From the NCBI RefSeq assembly GCF_035987325.1, contig NZ_CP108488.1, positions 6,200,001 through 6,264,000 of the forward strand: DNA of 64,000 nt, in the 5' to 3' direction. This document shows positions 1 to 8,279 of the stretch, in pieces. The position numbers and the translations under genes are program-made. This DNA comes from Streptomyces sp. NBC_01244. GTDB taxonomy: Bacteria; Actinomycetota; Actinomycetes; Streptomycetales; Streptomycetaceae. Below the pieces are notes generated by a model, which was given only the letters and a program-made list of their open reading frames with translations, did no database searches and had not been told where the DNA came from. How positions within the stretch are numbered: position 1 is the first letter of the stretch; every line of letters starts with the position of its first letter.

Positions 1-120
1 CGTATCGGGGCCCGGGCCGTCGTGTATCGGGGGCCGCTCCGGTGTGTATCGGTCCGGTAGTGGGCGGGTGGCTGCCGCTGCGCGGGGCGATGTCCCCTAC
101 CCGCCCTTCCACCGTTCCCC
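1..120. other. Intergenic left edge, no gene seen
   Basis: No convincing coding sequence is visible. The segment holds three short GTATCGG-type repeats near positions 3, 24 and 46 and then runs into the 23-bp tandem array. Apparent reading frames here have no ribosome binding site and consist of repeat translation. The gene to the left, if any, lies outside the window. Confidence 0.6.
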
Positions 121-419
121 GGGCTGCGCCCCCGGACCCGCTGGGGCTGCGCCCCCGGACCCGCTGGGGCTGCGCCCCCGGACCCGCTGGGGCTGCGCCC
201 CCGGACCCGCTGGGGCTGCGCCCCCGGACCCGCTGGGGCTGCGCCCCCGGACCCGCTGGGGCTGCGCCCCCGGACCCGCTGGGGCTGCGCCCCCGGACCC
301 GCTGGGGCTGCGCCCCCGGACCCGCTGGGGCTGCGCCCCCGGACCCGCTGGGGCTGCGCCCCCGGACCCGCTGGGGCTGCGCCCCCGGACCCGCTGGGGC
401 TGCGCCCCCGGACCCCGCG
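121..419. repeat. 13-copy tandem repeat of a 23-bp G/C-rich unit
   Basis: The unit GGGCTGCGCCCCCGGACCCG plus CTG recurs every 23 bases starting at 121, 144, 167 and so on to 397. The copies are essentially identical, and the last one changes to GGACCCCGCG. The array is followed by CAACGCCGGCGGGGCTGG, which matches the tail of a common extragenic Streptomyces element; a single related copy lies at 46984-47070. Because 23 is not a multiple of 3, all three frames stay open and create false ORFs. The array sits just downstream of the histidine kinase stop codon, so it probably lies in transcribed 3' sequence. The GGGCTGCGCCCC core can form stacked hairpins. The unit looks like one element amplified by slippage. 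Confidence 0.95.
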
Positions 420-460
420 TCTCAACGCCGGCGGGGCTGGATTTGGCTGGTGCGCGGTGG

Positions 461-1708
461 TCAGGTGGGCAGGTGCAGTGTGGCGACCGCGCCGCCGTCC
501 GGGGCGTTGGCGAAGCGGAGGTCGGCGCCGAGGACCCGGGCCTGGCCCAGGGCGATGGTCAGGCCCAGGCCGTGGCCCGAGCCGCGCTCCGCCCGGCCCG
601 TGTGGAAGCGGCGCGGGCCGTGGCTCAGCAGGTCGGCGGGGAAGCCGGGGCCGTGGTCGCGTACGACGACCGTGCGGCCCTGGACGGTGACCCGGACCGG
701 GGTCCGCCCGTGCCGGTGGGCGTTGACGACGAGGTTGCCGACGATCCGTTCGAGGCGGCGCGGGTCGGTCTCCACGCCCTCGGCCTGTCCGGTGACGTCG
801 ATCTCCGCGGCGAGGCCCGTGCGCGCCACGGCCTCGGAGACGACCGCGCCGAGCGGGACCCGGGCGTGGACCGGCAGTTCGGCGCCCGCGTCGAGCCGGG
901 AGATCTCCAGGAGGTCCTCGACCAGTCCGCGCAGATCGCGTACCCGGGCCCGGAGCAGGTCCTCCGTCTCCCCGGGCGCCAGCAGGTCGGCCGCGGCCAG
1001 CAGACCGCCGACGGGCGTGCGCAGTTCGTGGGCCACGTCGGCGGTGAACCGGCGCTCGTCGCGCAGTTTGCGGCCGAGGGTGTCGGCCATGAGGTCGACG
1101 GTGGCGGCGATGTCGTCGACCTCGTCGCGACCCCGGGTGGGGCCGGTGCGGGCGTCCAGGTCCCCGGCGGAGATCCGGCTCGCGGTCTCGGAGACCCGGC
1201 TCAGCCGGCGGCCGAGGAGCCCGGCGCCGTAGACCGCGAGGGGCGTGGCCGCGGCGAGGGCGATCAGGGAGGCCACCGTCATGGTGGCGTCGAGCCGGCG
1301 CAGTCCGTAGAGATCCGGGTTCGTGTTGACGCCGTAGGCCAGCACCGGGCTGCCGGGGCCGCCGACGCGCTGCGCGGCCCAGGCGGTCGGCCCGCTGTTC
1401 CCGTCGACGTGCCCGTCGTACGCCGTGTGCCGGTCGCCGTCGGCCGGGTCGCGCAGTGCTGCGGGCAGTCCGGGCGGATCGAGCTCGGCTCCCTCGATGA
1501 GGGTTCCGGTGCGCCGGTAGGTGTCCATGGCCGAGTGCACGGTGTTGAAGGCCCGCATCTCGGCCCGGGACCGGATGTCCGACGCGGTCCAGAAGTGCAC
1601 GAGCAGGCCCACCGCCACCGCGACCAGGCAGGCCGTGGCCGCGGCCAGGGCGGCGATCTTCCAGCGCAGGGGGACGCGGCCCGGCCGCGGCTTCTCGAAG
1701 GGGGTCAC
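461..1708 (-). CDS. Two-component sensor histidine kinase
   Basis: A membrane sensor kinase of about 415 residues. A first membrane segment (about residues 15-38) is followed by an extracytoplasmic region of about 110 residues, a second membrane segment, a HAMP linker, the HisKA box DVAHELRTP with the phospho-acceptor His, an N box (NLVVNAHRHG), G1 (DHGPGFP) and G2 (GSGHGLGL). All catalytic motifs are intact. The GTG start lies 5 bases after the response regulator stop, so the two are co-transcribed and the regulator is its partner. The layout resembles CseC/MtrB-type Streptomyces kinases. The signal sensed is unknown. Its position after the nar and porphyrin genes suggests a respiratory or envelope cue, which is inference only. 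Confidence 0.9.
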   Translation of the reverse strand: MTPFEKPRPGRVPLRWKIAALAAATACLVAVAVGLLVHFWTASDIRSRAEMRAFNTVHSAMDTYRRTGTLIEGAELDPPGLPAALRDPADGDRHTAYDGHVDGNSGPTAWAAQRVGGPGSPVLAYGVNTNPDLYGLRRLDATMTVASLIALAAATPLAVYGAGLLGRRLSRVSETASRISAGDLDARTGPTRGRDEVDDIAATVDLMADTLGRKLRDERRFTADVAHELRTPVGGLLAAADLLAPGETEDLLRARVRDLRGLVEDLLEISRLDAGAELPVHARVPLGAVVSEAVARTGLAAEIDVTGQAEGVETDPRRLERIVGNLVVNAHRHGRTPVRVTVQGRTVVVRDHGPGFPADLLSHGPRRFHTGRAERGSGHGLGLTIALGQARVLGADLRFANAPDGGAVATLHLPT

Positions 1709-1713
1709 CGGTC

Positions 1714-2451
1714 TCAGCGCTTGAGCTTGTAGCCGAAGCCGCGGACCGTTTCGATCCGGTCCCGGCCGAGCTTGCCGCGCAGCCGCTGCACGCACAGGTC
1801 GACGACCCGGCTGTCGCCGTCCCAGCCGTAGTCCCAGACGTTGCGCAGCAGGGTGTGCCGCTCGAGCACGATGCCCGGGTGGGCGGCGAACTCCAACAGC
1901 AGCTTCAGCTCGGTCGGGGTGAGCGCCACCGGGGTTCCGCCGACGGCCACGTCCAGGCCGCCGGTGTGCAGGGTCAGGTCCCCGAAGGTCAGCAGTTCCC
2001 CCTCGGACGGTCCGGGTTCTTGTTCTGTGGCCGCCCCCGCCGGGGCGGGGGCGTAGGTGGCGCGCCGCAGCAGCGAGCGGATGCGGGCCACGAGCACGTT
2101 GGTGTCCACGGGCTTGACCACGTAGTCGTCCGCCCCGGCCTCCAGGCCGGCGACGATGTCCAGCCCGTCGCCGCGGGCCGACATCATCAGGACGGGGACC
2201 AGGCTGGTCTCCCGGACCTTGCGGCACAGGCCGATCCCGTCGAGGCCGGGCAGCATCACGTCGAGGATCAGCAGGTCGAAGTCCTCGTCGCGGAAGGATT
2301 CGAGGCCCGTGAGCCCGTCGGCGGCGGCCCGCACCGTGTACCCGTAGCGCTCCAGGGAGACGGTGAACGAGCGGCGCATCAGCTCGTCGTCCTCCACCAG
2401 CAGCAAGCGAACGGGTCGCGGGGCGGCGGGAGCCGGGGTGGGGGAGGACAC
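1714..2451 (-). CDS. OmpR/PhoB-family response regulator
   Basis: A protein of about 245 residues with an N-terminal receiver (VEDDE acidic pocket, phospho-acceptor Asp in LLILDVMLPGLDG, switch residues in MMSARG, Lys in VVKPVD) and a C-terminal winged helix (LTPTELKLLLEFAAHPG ending RGFGYKLKR). The GTG start at 2451 precedes SSPTPAPAAPRPVRLLLVED. It is followed after 5 bases by the kinase gene. A three-copy 10-bp direct repeat lies 20-50 bases upstream, the arrangement often bound by this regulator class, so autoregulation is likely. The closest recognised family is CseB/MtrA-like. Targets are not known from sequence. Confidence 0.92.
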   Translation of the reverse strand: MSSPTPAPAAPRPVRLLLVEDDELMRRSFTVSLERYGYTVRAAADGLTGLESFRDEDFDLLILDVMLPGLDGIGLCRKVRETSLVPVLMMSARGDGLDIVAGLEAGADDYVVKPVDTNVLVARIRSLLRRATYAPAPAGAATEQEPGPSEGELLTFGDLTLHTGGLDVAVGGTPVALTPTELKLLLEFAAHPGIVLERHTLLRNVWDYGWDGDSRVVDLCVQRLRGKLGRDRIETVRGFGYKLKR

Positions 2452-2470
2452 GGGGGACGACTCCTGTGCG

Positions 2471-2500
2471 GCGGACGGGTGCGGACGGGTGCGGACGGGT
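2471..2500. promoter_or_regulatory. Three direct 10-bp repeats upstream of the response regulator
   Basis: GCGGACGGGT occurs three times back to back at 2471, 2481 and 2491, in the 164-base gap between the porphyrinogen oxidase stop and the regulator start. PhoB/OmpR proteins commonly bind direct repeats spaced about one helical turn apart, so this is a candidate autoregulatory operator. It could also be simple G/C slippage. Confidence 0.45.
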
Positions 2501-2615
2501 ACCGATGAAGACGATAGGGCCGCGGCAGCCGTACATTCCGTAGCCGCGGCCCCGCGGGCCGATGAGATGAAAAGCCGAGCGTCCGCTGATACCCGCCCGA
2601 TACGAACGCCGCGCG

Positions 2616-3995
2616 CTACGGCCGGGCCAGGACCTGCTTCGCGGCCGCGCGCCCCGTCGCGACGCAGGCGGCGACGCCCACGCCCTCGTACGCCGCTCCG
2701 CACAGGGCGATGCCCGGGAGCTTGCCGGCGGCCTCGCGGATGCGGGCGACGCGCTCGCGGTGCCCGACGCCGTACTGGGGCAGGCCCCGGTCCCAGCGGG
2801 TGACGCGGGTGGCCAGGGGTTCGCCCATGGGGCCCACCGCGTGGTGGAGCTCGGCGATGGCCGAGCGGACCAGGTGGCGGTCGGGGCGGCCGAGCAGTTC
2901 GTCCTCCCCGATGCGGCCGATGGAGGCGCGGAGCACGAAGGTCTCGGGGGCTGCGTCGTGCAGCCAGGACCACTTGTTGGAGAGGAAGGAGGCGGCCTTC
3001 AGGGTGTGGCCGTCGACCGGCGGGACCAGGAAGCCGTTGCCCTCGGGGAGGAAGTGGGCCTGGGCGCGGGAGAAGGCCATGGTGATGACGGCCGTCGAGG
3101 CGTGCGGGATCGAGGAGAGCTCGGCCTCGGCGAGCGGGGAGTGCGGGCGCAGCAGCTCCGCCGCCGCGAAGGCGGGAAGGGCGAGGATCACCGCGTCGGC
3201 CTCCATCGTCAGCGCGCCGTCGCCGGTCATCGCCTGGACGCGCCAGCGGCCGTCGGTGACCCGCTGGAGCGAGCGGGCCGTCGTCCCGGTGAGGATGCGG
3301 GCTCCGCAGGCTTCCGCGACGGCCGCCGGGAAGCGCCCGGTGCCGCCGACGACGCCCTGGACGGCCACGGCCCCCGAGCGGGGGGCGCCGGCGGCGCGCA
3401 TCCGACGCAGGGCCGGGAGGAGCGGGGTGCCCTGCTCCGCGAGGGCCGCGATCCGGGGCATGGCCGCGCGCAGCGAGAGCCGGTCGGCGAGGCCGGCGTA
3501 GACGCCGCCCAGCATGGGTTCGATGAGCCGGTCCACGGCCTCCTGGCCGAAGCGGCCGCCCAGGTACTCGGCGACCGAGCAGTCCTCGGTGAGCGGGGTG
3601 GCCGGGAGGGTCTCCTCGGCGGCGACGCGTCGCAGGCCCTCGGGGGAGAGCAGTCCGGTGCCGGCCAGCGCGGAGGGGTCGGTGGGGACGCCCATCACGT
3701 GTCCGGCGGGCAGCGGGCGCAGGGCGCCGTTGGTCCAGATGGTGGTGGCGGCCTTCGCGGGGTCGCAGAGGGCCTCGCCGAGTCCGACGGCGGCGGCCAG
3801 TTCCACGGCTTCCGGGCGCAGGGCCATGAGGGATTCGGCGCCCTCGTCGACGGTGATGCCGGCGATGGTGCCGGTCCGGAGCTTCCCGCCGACCTTGGCG
3901 TGGCTCTCCAGGACGGTCACATCGGCCTGGCCGCGCAACTGCCACGCGGCGGCCAGACCGCTGATCCCGCCACCGATGACGATCACTGAACGCAT
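2616..3995 (-). CDS. hemY: Protoporphyrinogen/coproporphyrinogen oxidase (HemY/CgoX type)
   Basis: An FAD flavoprotein of 459 residues that oxidises a porphyrinogen to the porphyrin in haem synthesis; in Gram-positives the usual substrate is coproporphyrinogen III. The dinucleotide-binding motif VIGGGISGLAAAW starts at about residue 5, the mid-region is typical of the family (SVAEYLGGRFG, LIEPMLGGVYAG), and the C-terminal GAAYEGVGVAACV closes the FAD site. GGAG lies 6 bases before the ATG. It is downstream of a radical SAM gene and the narGHJI operon, so it may be a paralog serving cytochrome b of NarI rather than the housekeeping copy. A 69-base gap with an inverted repeat separates it from the radical SAM gene, suggesting its own promoter. 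Confidence 0.88.
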   Translation of the reverse strand: MRSVIVIGGGISGLAAAWQLRGQADVTVLESHAKVGGKLRTGTIAGITVDEGAESLMALRPEAVELAAAVGLGEALCDPAKAATTIWTNGALRPLPAGHVMGVPTDPSALAGTGLLSPEGLRRVAAEETLPATPLTEDCSVAEYLGGRFGQEAVDRLIEPMLGGVYAGLADRLSLRAAMPRIAALAEQGTPLLPALRRMRAAGAPRSGAVAVQGVVGGTGRFPAAVAEACGARILTGTTARSLQRVTDGRWRVQAMTGDGALTMEADAVILALPAFAAAELLRPHSPLAEAELSSIPHASTAVITMAFSRAQAHFLPEGNGFLVPPVDGHTLKAASFLSNKWSWLHDAAPETFVLRASIGRIGEDELLGRPDRHLVRSAIAELHHAVGPMGEPLATRVTRWDRGLPQYGVGHRERVARIREAAGKLPGIALCGAAYEGVGVAACVATGRAAAKQVLARP

Positions 3996-4033
3996 TGTGT
4001 TCTCCCGTGGCCCCGAGGCCGTGGTCGATATGT

Positions 4034-4054
4034 TCCCATATGAAACGTATGGGA
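4034..4054. promoter_or_regulatory. Inverted repeat in the hemY-like promoter region
   Basis: TCCCATA-N7-TATGGGA is a perfect 7-bp inverted repeat in the 69-base gap between the radical SAM stop and the porphyrinogen oxidase start. It is AT-rich compared with its surroundings and is placed like an operator about 40 bases upstream of the start codon. No known regulator motif is recognised. Confidence 0.5.
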
Positions 4055-4064
4055 GCGGGGTGGG

Positions 4065-5282
4065 TCAGCGCCTCATGCTTTCGGCCAGAGCCCTGAGTTC
4101 CTCCTGGTAGGGGAAGCTGCCGGGCTCGTACGCGCAGTACGGGTCCGCTTCGAGCACGTCGCGCGTGAAGCCGTACGCCCGGGAGCGCGACCCCCCGCAC
4201 ACCGTCTTGAACTCGCACGCCCCGCACGTGCCGCGCAGCAGCGAGGGGTCGCGGAGCTTGGTGAAGAGCGCCGATCCCCGGTAGATCTCGGTCAGCGGGT
4301 GGTTCTTCACGTTGCCCGCCGAGAGCGGCAGGAAGCCGCTGGGGTGCACCTCGCCCGTGTGCGAGATGAAGACGAAGCCGCGGCCCGAGGAGACGTCCAT
4401 GGGCGGCCGGCGCACGGCCCGCCGCTCCCCGTCGAAGACCCCCAGCTCGCGGGCTCGGGCCGAGAGGCGCTCGTGGAGCGGGCCCAGGACGGGCTTCTCG
4501 CCGCGCGCGTCCAGGACGGTGCGCTGCAGCGCGACCCGCCGGAAGTGGTGGCCCTCCGTCGTCTTGGTCGCCATCACCGCCCCGCAGTCGTACAGGAAGT
4601 GCAGGACGTCCTCGATCTCGGCGGCGGTCAGGGAGTCCAGCTGTTCCCCGCGCCCGGTCGGGACCAGGACGAAGCCCGACCACAGCATCGCGCCCTCGCG
4701 CTTGACCAGTGCCGCTATGTCGGCGAGGTCCTCCAGGCTGTCGCGGGTGACCGTGGTGTTGATCTGCACCTTGAGTCCGAGCTCCCGGGCGGCCCGCCAG
4801 CCCTCCAGCGTCCAGTCGTAGACCCCGGGCACGCCCCGGAAGGCGTCGTGGCGCTCGGGCGTGGAACCGTCCAGGGAGAGCGAGAGCGCGATGGCCCCCG
4901 CTTCCCGGACCGCTACGAGGTTCTCCCGGGTCAGCGTCGGCGTGCCCGACGGGGACACCGCGACCCGCAGGCCGAGCGAGGTCCCGTACGCGACCAGGTC
5001 GGTGAGGTCGGTGCGCTGGAAGGGGTCCCCGCCGGTGATCACGAAGAGCGGGCCGGGCTTGCCGAAGGCGGCGATCTGGTCCATCACCCGGCGGGCGTCC
5101 GCCCCGTCGAGCTCCTCGGGGTGGCGCAGGGTCTGCGCCTCGGCCCGGCAGTGCAGACAGGCCAGCGGGCAGGCCCGGGTGGCCTCCCAGATGACGATGA
5201 AGGGCCGGTCGGAGACCGCGCGGCGGGGCTGCCGCACGACGGTGTGGGAGGACCGGGTGGTGTGTGCGGGGCGAGAGGTCAC
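4065..5282 (-). CDS. Radical SAM/SPASM protein, AhbD/NirJ-like (TIGR04053-like)
   Basis: About 405 residues. An N-terminal radical SAM cluster motif CPLACLHC (CxxxCxxC) follows the lead-in RPFIVIWEATRA. A glycine-rich SAM site (VITGGDPF) and a C-terminal SPASM-type cysteine set (CGACEFKTVCGG, later a further Cys) would hold extra 4Fe-4S clusters. The lead-in and SPASM layout match the TIGR04053-like group and resemble haem-tailoring enzymes such as AhbD (iron-coproporphyrin III to haem) and NirJ. The GTG start at 5282 overlaps the narI stop by four bases, so it is translationally coupled to the nitrate reductase operon. A role in haem maturation is inference; peptide modification is the alternative. 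Confidence 0.8.
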   Translation of the reverse strand: MTSRPAHTTRSSHTVVRQPRRAVSDRPFIVIWEATRACPLACLHCRAEAQTLRHPEELDGADARRVMDQIAAFGKPGPLFVITGGDPFQRTDLTDLVAYGTSLGLRVAVSPSGTPTLTRENLVAVREAGAIALSLSLDGSTPERHDAFRGVPGVYDWTLEGWRAARELGLKVQINTTVTRDSLEDLADIAALVKREGAMLWSGFVLVPTGRGEQLDSLTAAEIEDVLHFLYDCGAVMATKTTEGHHFRRVALQRTVLDARGEKPVLGPLHERLSARARELGVFDGERRAVRRPPMDVSSGRGFVFISHTGEVHPSGFLPLSAGNVKNHPLTEIYRGSALFTKLRDPSLLRGTCGACEFKTVCGGSRSRAYGFTRDVLEADPYCAYEPGSFPYQEELRALAESMRR

Positions 5283-6004
5283 GAGACGCGCTCCCAGCCG
5301 CGCTTGCTCGGGCGGTTGGCGAGCTGCTCGGGGTCCCGCTTGCGGTAGACCACGTACGGCCGGAACAGGTACTTCAGCGGCACCGAGAACATGTGCACCA
5401 GGCGCGAGTACGGGATCAGCGCGAACAGCGTGAACCCGAAGAGGATGTGGACCTTGAAGGCGAGCGGGGCGCCCGCCATCAGGTGGTAGTCCGGGGTGAA
5501 GGTGAACAGGCTGCGGAACCACGGGGAGATGCCGTCGCGGTAGTTGTAACCGTCCGTCATCCCGGCCGAGTTCAGCAGGGTCGCCGTCAGCCCGAGGATC
5601 ATCGCGCCGAGCAGGAACGAGTACATCAGGTGGTCGCTGCGCAGCGTCGCCCTGCGCACGGCCGGCACCTTGAAGCGCCGGTAGACCAGGATCCCGATGC
5701 CCACGGCGGCCGCGACGCCCGCGACCGTGCCGGTGGAGAGCGCCATCAGGTGGTACGCGTGGTCGCTCAGGCCCACCGCGTCGGTCCAGCTCTTGGGGAT
5801 GAGCAGGCCGACCACGTGGCCCACGATCACGAAGAGCATGCCGAAGTGGAAGAGCGGCGAGCCGATGCGCAGCAGCCGCGACTCGTGCAGCTGCGAGGAG
5901 TGCGTGGTCCAGCCGAACTTGTCGAAGCGGGCCCGCCAGACCGTGCCCGCGATGAGCAGGGCGATCGAGACGTACGGGAGTACGCCCCACAGGAGGAGGT
6001 CCAT
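5279..6004 (-). CDS. narI: Respiratory nitrate reductase gamma subunit (cytochrome b)
   Basis: The 241-residue membrane subunit takes electrons from menaquinol and passes them through two b haems to NarH. Five hydrophobic segments are visible, starting MDLLLWGVLPYVSIALLIAGT, with candidate haem-ligand histidines in the segments around LFHFGMLFVIVGHVVGL and in KVHILFGFTLF. Length is normal for NarI. Its ATG shares one base with the narJ stop (TGATG), and its own stop overlaps the radical SAM start, indicating tight co-translation. Confidence 0.95.
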   Translation of the reverse strand: MDLLLWGVLPYVSIALLIAGTVWRARFDKFGWTTHSSQLHESRLLRIGSPLFHFGMLFVIVGHVVGLLIPKSWTDAVGLSDHAYHLMALSTGTVAGVAAAVGIGILVYRRFKVPAVRRATLRSDHLMYSFLLGAMILGLTATLLNSAGMTDGYNYRDGISPWFRSLFTFTPDYHLMAGAPLAFKVHILFGFTLFALIPYSRLVHMFSVPLKYLFRPYVVYRKRDPEQLANRPSKRGWERVS

Positions 6005-6726
6005 CAGGCGGGCATCCTTTCGGAGGCGGCGGCAGCGGTCGAGTAGGCCGTCGTGGGCCAGGGGAGGTCGGTCGGGACCGCTCCGGGGAAGTCGGCCGGC
6101 ATGTCGAGGCCCGGCCCGAACGGTTCGAGCGCCGAGCCCGCGCCCACCAGCTCCTGCGGCGGCCCGTTCCTCGCGAGGGCCTTCGCCTCCGCCTTGGTCT
6201 CGGGGGAGGGCCCGGGCAGCGTCGCGCAGACGGCCTCCAGGATCCGGGCGTACGGGGATCCGAACTCGGTGAGCGCCAGGCGCAGCAGCTCCAGCCCGGC
6301 CCGGTGCTCCTGGAGCAGCCGGGTGCCGGCCTCCTCCTCGCGGGCGGCGAACTCCAGGGCCACCGGGAGGAAGTCGGGCAGTTCCTCACCCGCGAACTCC
6401 AGCCCGAAGTCCCGGTAGATCCGCTTCAGCCGGACCAGGGACAGCCCGCGCCGGCGAGTGTCCCCGTCGACCCACCAGGTGAGGTAGAGGCAGCGCCGGT
6501 TGCGGGTGTCGAAGGTGGAGGTGTACTGGGAGCACAGCTCGATCGGGGTCTGGACCTCGGCCTCGTCCAGGAACGCGCCGAGCAGCGCGGCCGGTTCGGC
6601 GGGCGCCCCGGCGAGGGCCGCACGGAGCCGCGGGAGTTCGTCGTGGAAGTAGTCGCCGGGGTACTGCAGTACGCAGCCCGCGACCAGCCGCACCAGTGCG
6701 TCACCACTCATCGGATTCCGGATCAC
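6004..6726 (-). CDS. narJ: Nitrate reductase assembly chaperone NarJ
   Basis: A cytoplasmic chaperone of about 240 residues that inserts the molybdenum cofactor into NarG before membrane docking. The family signature YTSTFDTRNRRCLYLTWWV is present, followed by the helical DTRRRG region. The GTG at 6726 was chosen because AGGAGG lies 5 bases upstream and it overlaps the narH stop (GTGA); an internal ATG at 6711 is the alternative. The C-terminal 50 residues are Pro/Ala-rich and variable. Confidence 0.93.
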   Translation of the reverse strand: MIRNPMSGDALVRLVAGCVLQYPGDYFHDELPRLRAALAGAPAEPAALLGAFLDEAEVQTPIELCSQYTSTFDTRNRRCLYLTWWVDGDTRRRGLSLVRLKRIYRDFGLEFAGEELPDFLPVALEFAAREEEAGTRLLQEHRAGLELLRLALTEFGSPYARILEAVCATLPGPSPETKAEAKALARNGPPQELVGAGSALEPFGPGLDMPADFPGAVPTDLPWPTTAYSTAAAASERMPA

Positions 6727-8279
6727 GAACGCCTCCTGGTATCCCCGAGATTGAGCATCACCCGGGGTTCGGGCAGTGCGGCGACGGGGCAGCCCTGCTC
6801 CGCGTCGTTCAGCGGGTGCGAGTCGGCGAGCGCGTCGGCCTCGGCGCGGGCGGCGCTGGGGATCACGAAGCGGTCCTCGATCTTGGCGATGGCGAGGAGC
6901 CGGAACATGTCCTCCATCTCCTGCCCGGACAGCCCGACGGCCCGCGCGATCGACTCGTCGCGCTCCTCGCCCAGGTTGACCCGGCGCATGTAGGCGCGCA
7001 TCGCGGCCATCCGGCGCAGCACCGCCTCCACGGGCACGGTGTCGCCGGCGGTCAGGACCTCCGCGAGGTACTCGACGGGGATGCGCAGGGACTCGATGGC
7101 ACCGAAGAGGTTTCCGGCGTCCTCGCCGTCGCTGCCGGTGGCGGCGACGGCCTCGACCACGGGGGAGAGCGGCGGGACGTACCAGACCATCGGCATCGTC
7201 CGGTACTCCGGGTGGAGGGGGAGGGCGACCTGGTAGGTGGCGATCAGGTCGTAGACCGGGGAGTTGCGGGCCGCGTCGAGCCACTCGTCGGTGATGCCGG
7301 CCGCGCGGGCGGCGGCGATCACGGCGGGGTCCGCGGGGTCGAGGAAGCACTCCACCTGGAAGGGGTACAGATCGTGCTCGTCCTCGACCGCTGCGGCCTC
7401 GGCCACCTTGTCGGCGTCGTAGAGCATCACGCCGAGGTAGCGCATCCGGCCCACGCACGTCTCCGAGCACACGGTCGGCATGCCGACCTCGATGCGCGGG
7501 AAGCAGAAGGTGCACTTCTCGGCCTTGCCGGTCTGGTGGTTGAAGTACACCTTCTTGTACGGGCATCCGGTCACGCACATCCGCCAGCCGCGGCACTGGT
7601 CCTGGTCGACCAGGACGATGCCGTCCTCCTCGCGCTTGTACATCGCGCCGGAGGGACAGGAGGAGACGCACGCGGGGTTGAGGCAGTGCTCGCAGATCCG
7701 CGGGAGGTAGAACATGAAGCTCTGCTCGAACTCGAAGCGGATCTTCTCGCCGACCGCGTCGCGGATCTTCTCGATGATCGGGTCCTGCGGGGCGTGCGTG
7801 GGCGCGCCGCCGAGGTTGTCGTCCCAGTTCGGACCCCACTCGATCTTGTCGATGGGCTCGCCGGTGAGCTGGGAGACGGGCCGGGCGGTGGGCATGTCGT
7901 CGCCCGCCGGGGCCTCGGTGAGGTTCTTGTACTCGTAGGTCCAGGGCTGGTAGTAGTCGTCGATCTCCGGCAGGTCCGGGTTCGCGAAGATTTTGCCCAG
8001 CTTGGCGAGCCGGCCGCCCGCCTTGAGGCGGAGCTTGCCGGAGCGGGTGCGCTCCCAGCCGCCCTTCCACTTCTCCTGATCCTCCCAGCGGCGCGGGTAA
8101 CCCTGGCCGGGGAGGGTCTCGACGTTGTTGAACCAGACGTATTCGGTGCCCTGCCGGTTGGTCCACGCCTGCTTGCAGGTGACCGAGCAGGTGTGGCAGC
8201 CGATGCACTTGTCGAGGTTCATGACCATCGCGACCTGTGCCATCACACGTCCGATAGTGGCTTCGCCACGGGGCATCAC
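6723..8279 (-). CDS. narH: Respiratory nitrate reductase beta subunit (Fe-S)
   Basis: An electron-transfer subunit with four iron-sulphur clusters. The cysteine groups are CIGCHTCSVTC, CEHCLNPACVSSCPSG, CRGWRMCVTGCPYKK and CTFCFPRI..CSETC. The Trp in CRGW replaces a cysteine, the known feature that makes one cluster 3Fe-4S. The first possible start, GTG at 8279, has GGAG 6 bases upstream inside the narG end and gives 518 residues; ATG at 8243 (MAQVAMVMNLDKC) gives 506 residues and matches the usual family N-terminus. The gene directly abuts the narG stop. Confidence 0.95.
   Translation of the reverse strand: MMPRGEATIGRVMAQVAMVMNLDKCIGCHTCSVTCKQAWTNRQGTEYVWFNNVETLPGQGYPRRWEDQEKWKGGWERTRSGKLRLKAGGRLAKLGKIFANPDLPEIDDYYQPWTYEYKNLTEAPAGDDMPTARPVSQLTGEPIDKIEWGPNWDDNLGGAPTHAPQDPIIEKIRDAVGEKIRFEFEQSFMFYLPRICEHCLNPACVSSCPSGAMYKREEDGIVLVDQDQCRGWRMCVTGCPYKKVYFNHQTGKAEKCTFCFPRIEVGMPTVCSETCVGRMRYLGVMLYDADKVAEAAAVEDEHDLYPFQVECFLDPADPAVIAAARAAGITDEWLDAARNSPVYDLIATYQVALPLHPEYRTMPMVWYVPPLSPVVEAVAATGSDGEDAGNLFGAIESLRIPVEYLAEVLTAGDTVPVEAVLRRMAAMRAYMRRVNLGEERDESIARAVGLSGQEMEDMFRLLAIAKIEDRFVIPSAARAEADALADSHPLNDAEQGCPVAALPEPRVMLNLGDTRRRS

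Noticed and set aside
121..419. Possible CRISPR array
   Set aside because: The 23-bp units abut without spacers and there are no cas genes.
42..1732. Open frames of up to 562 codons on the plus strand over the 23-bp array
   Set aside because: They translate the repeat and then run antisense to the kinase. No ribosome binding site and no known domain.
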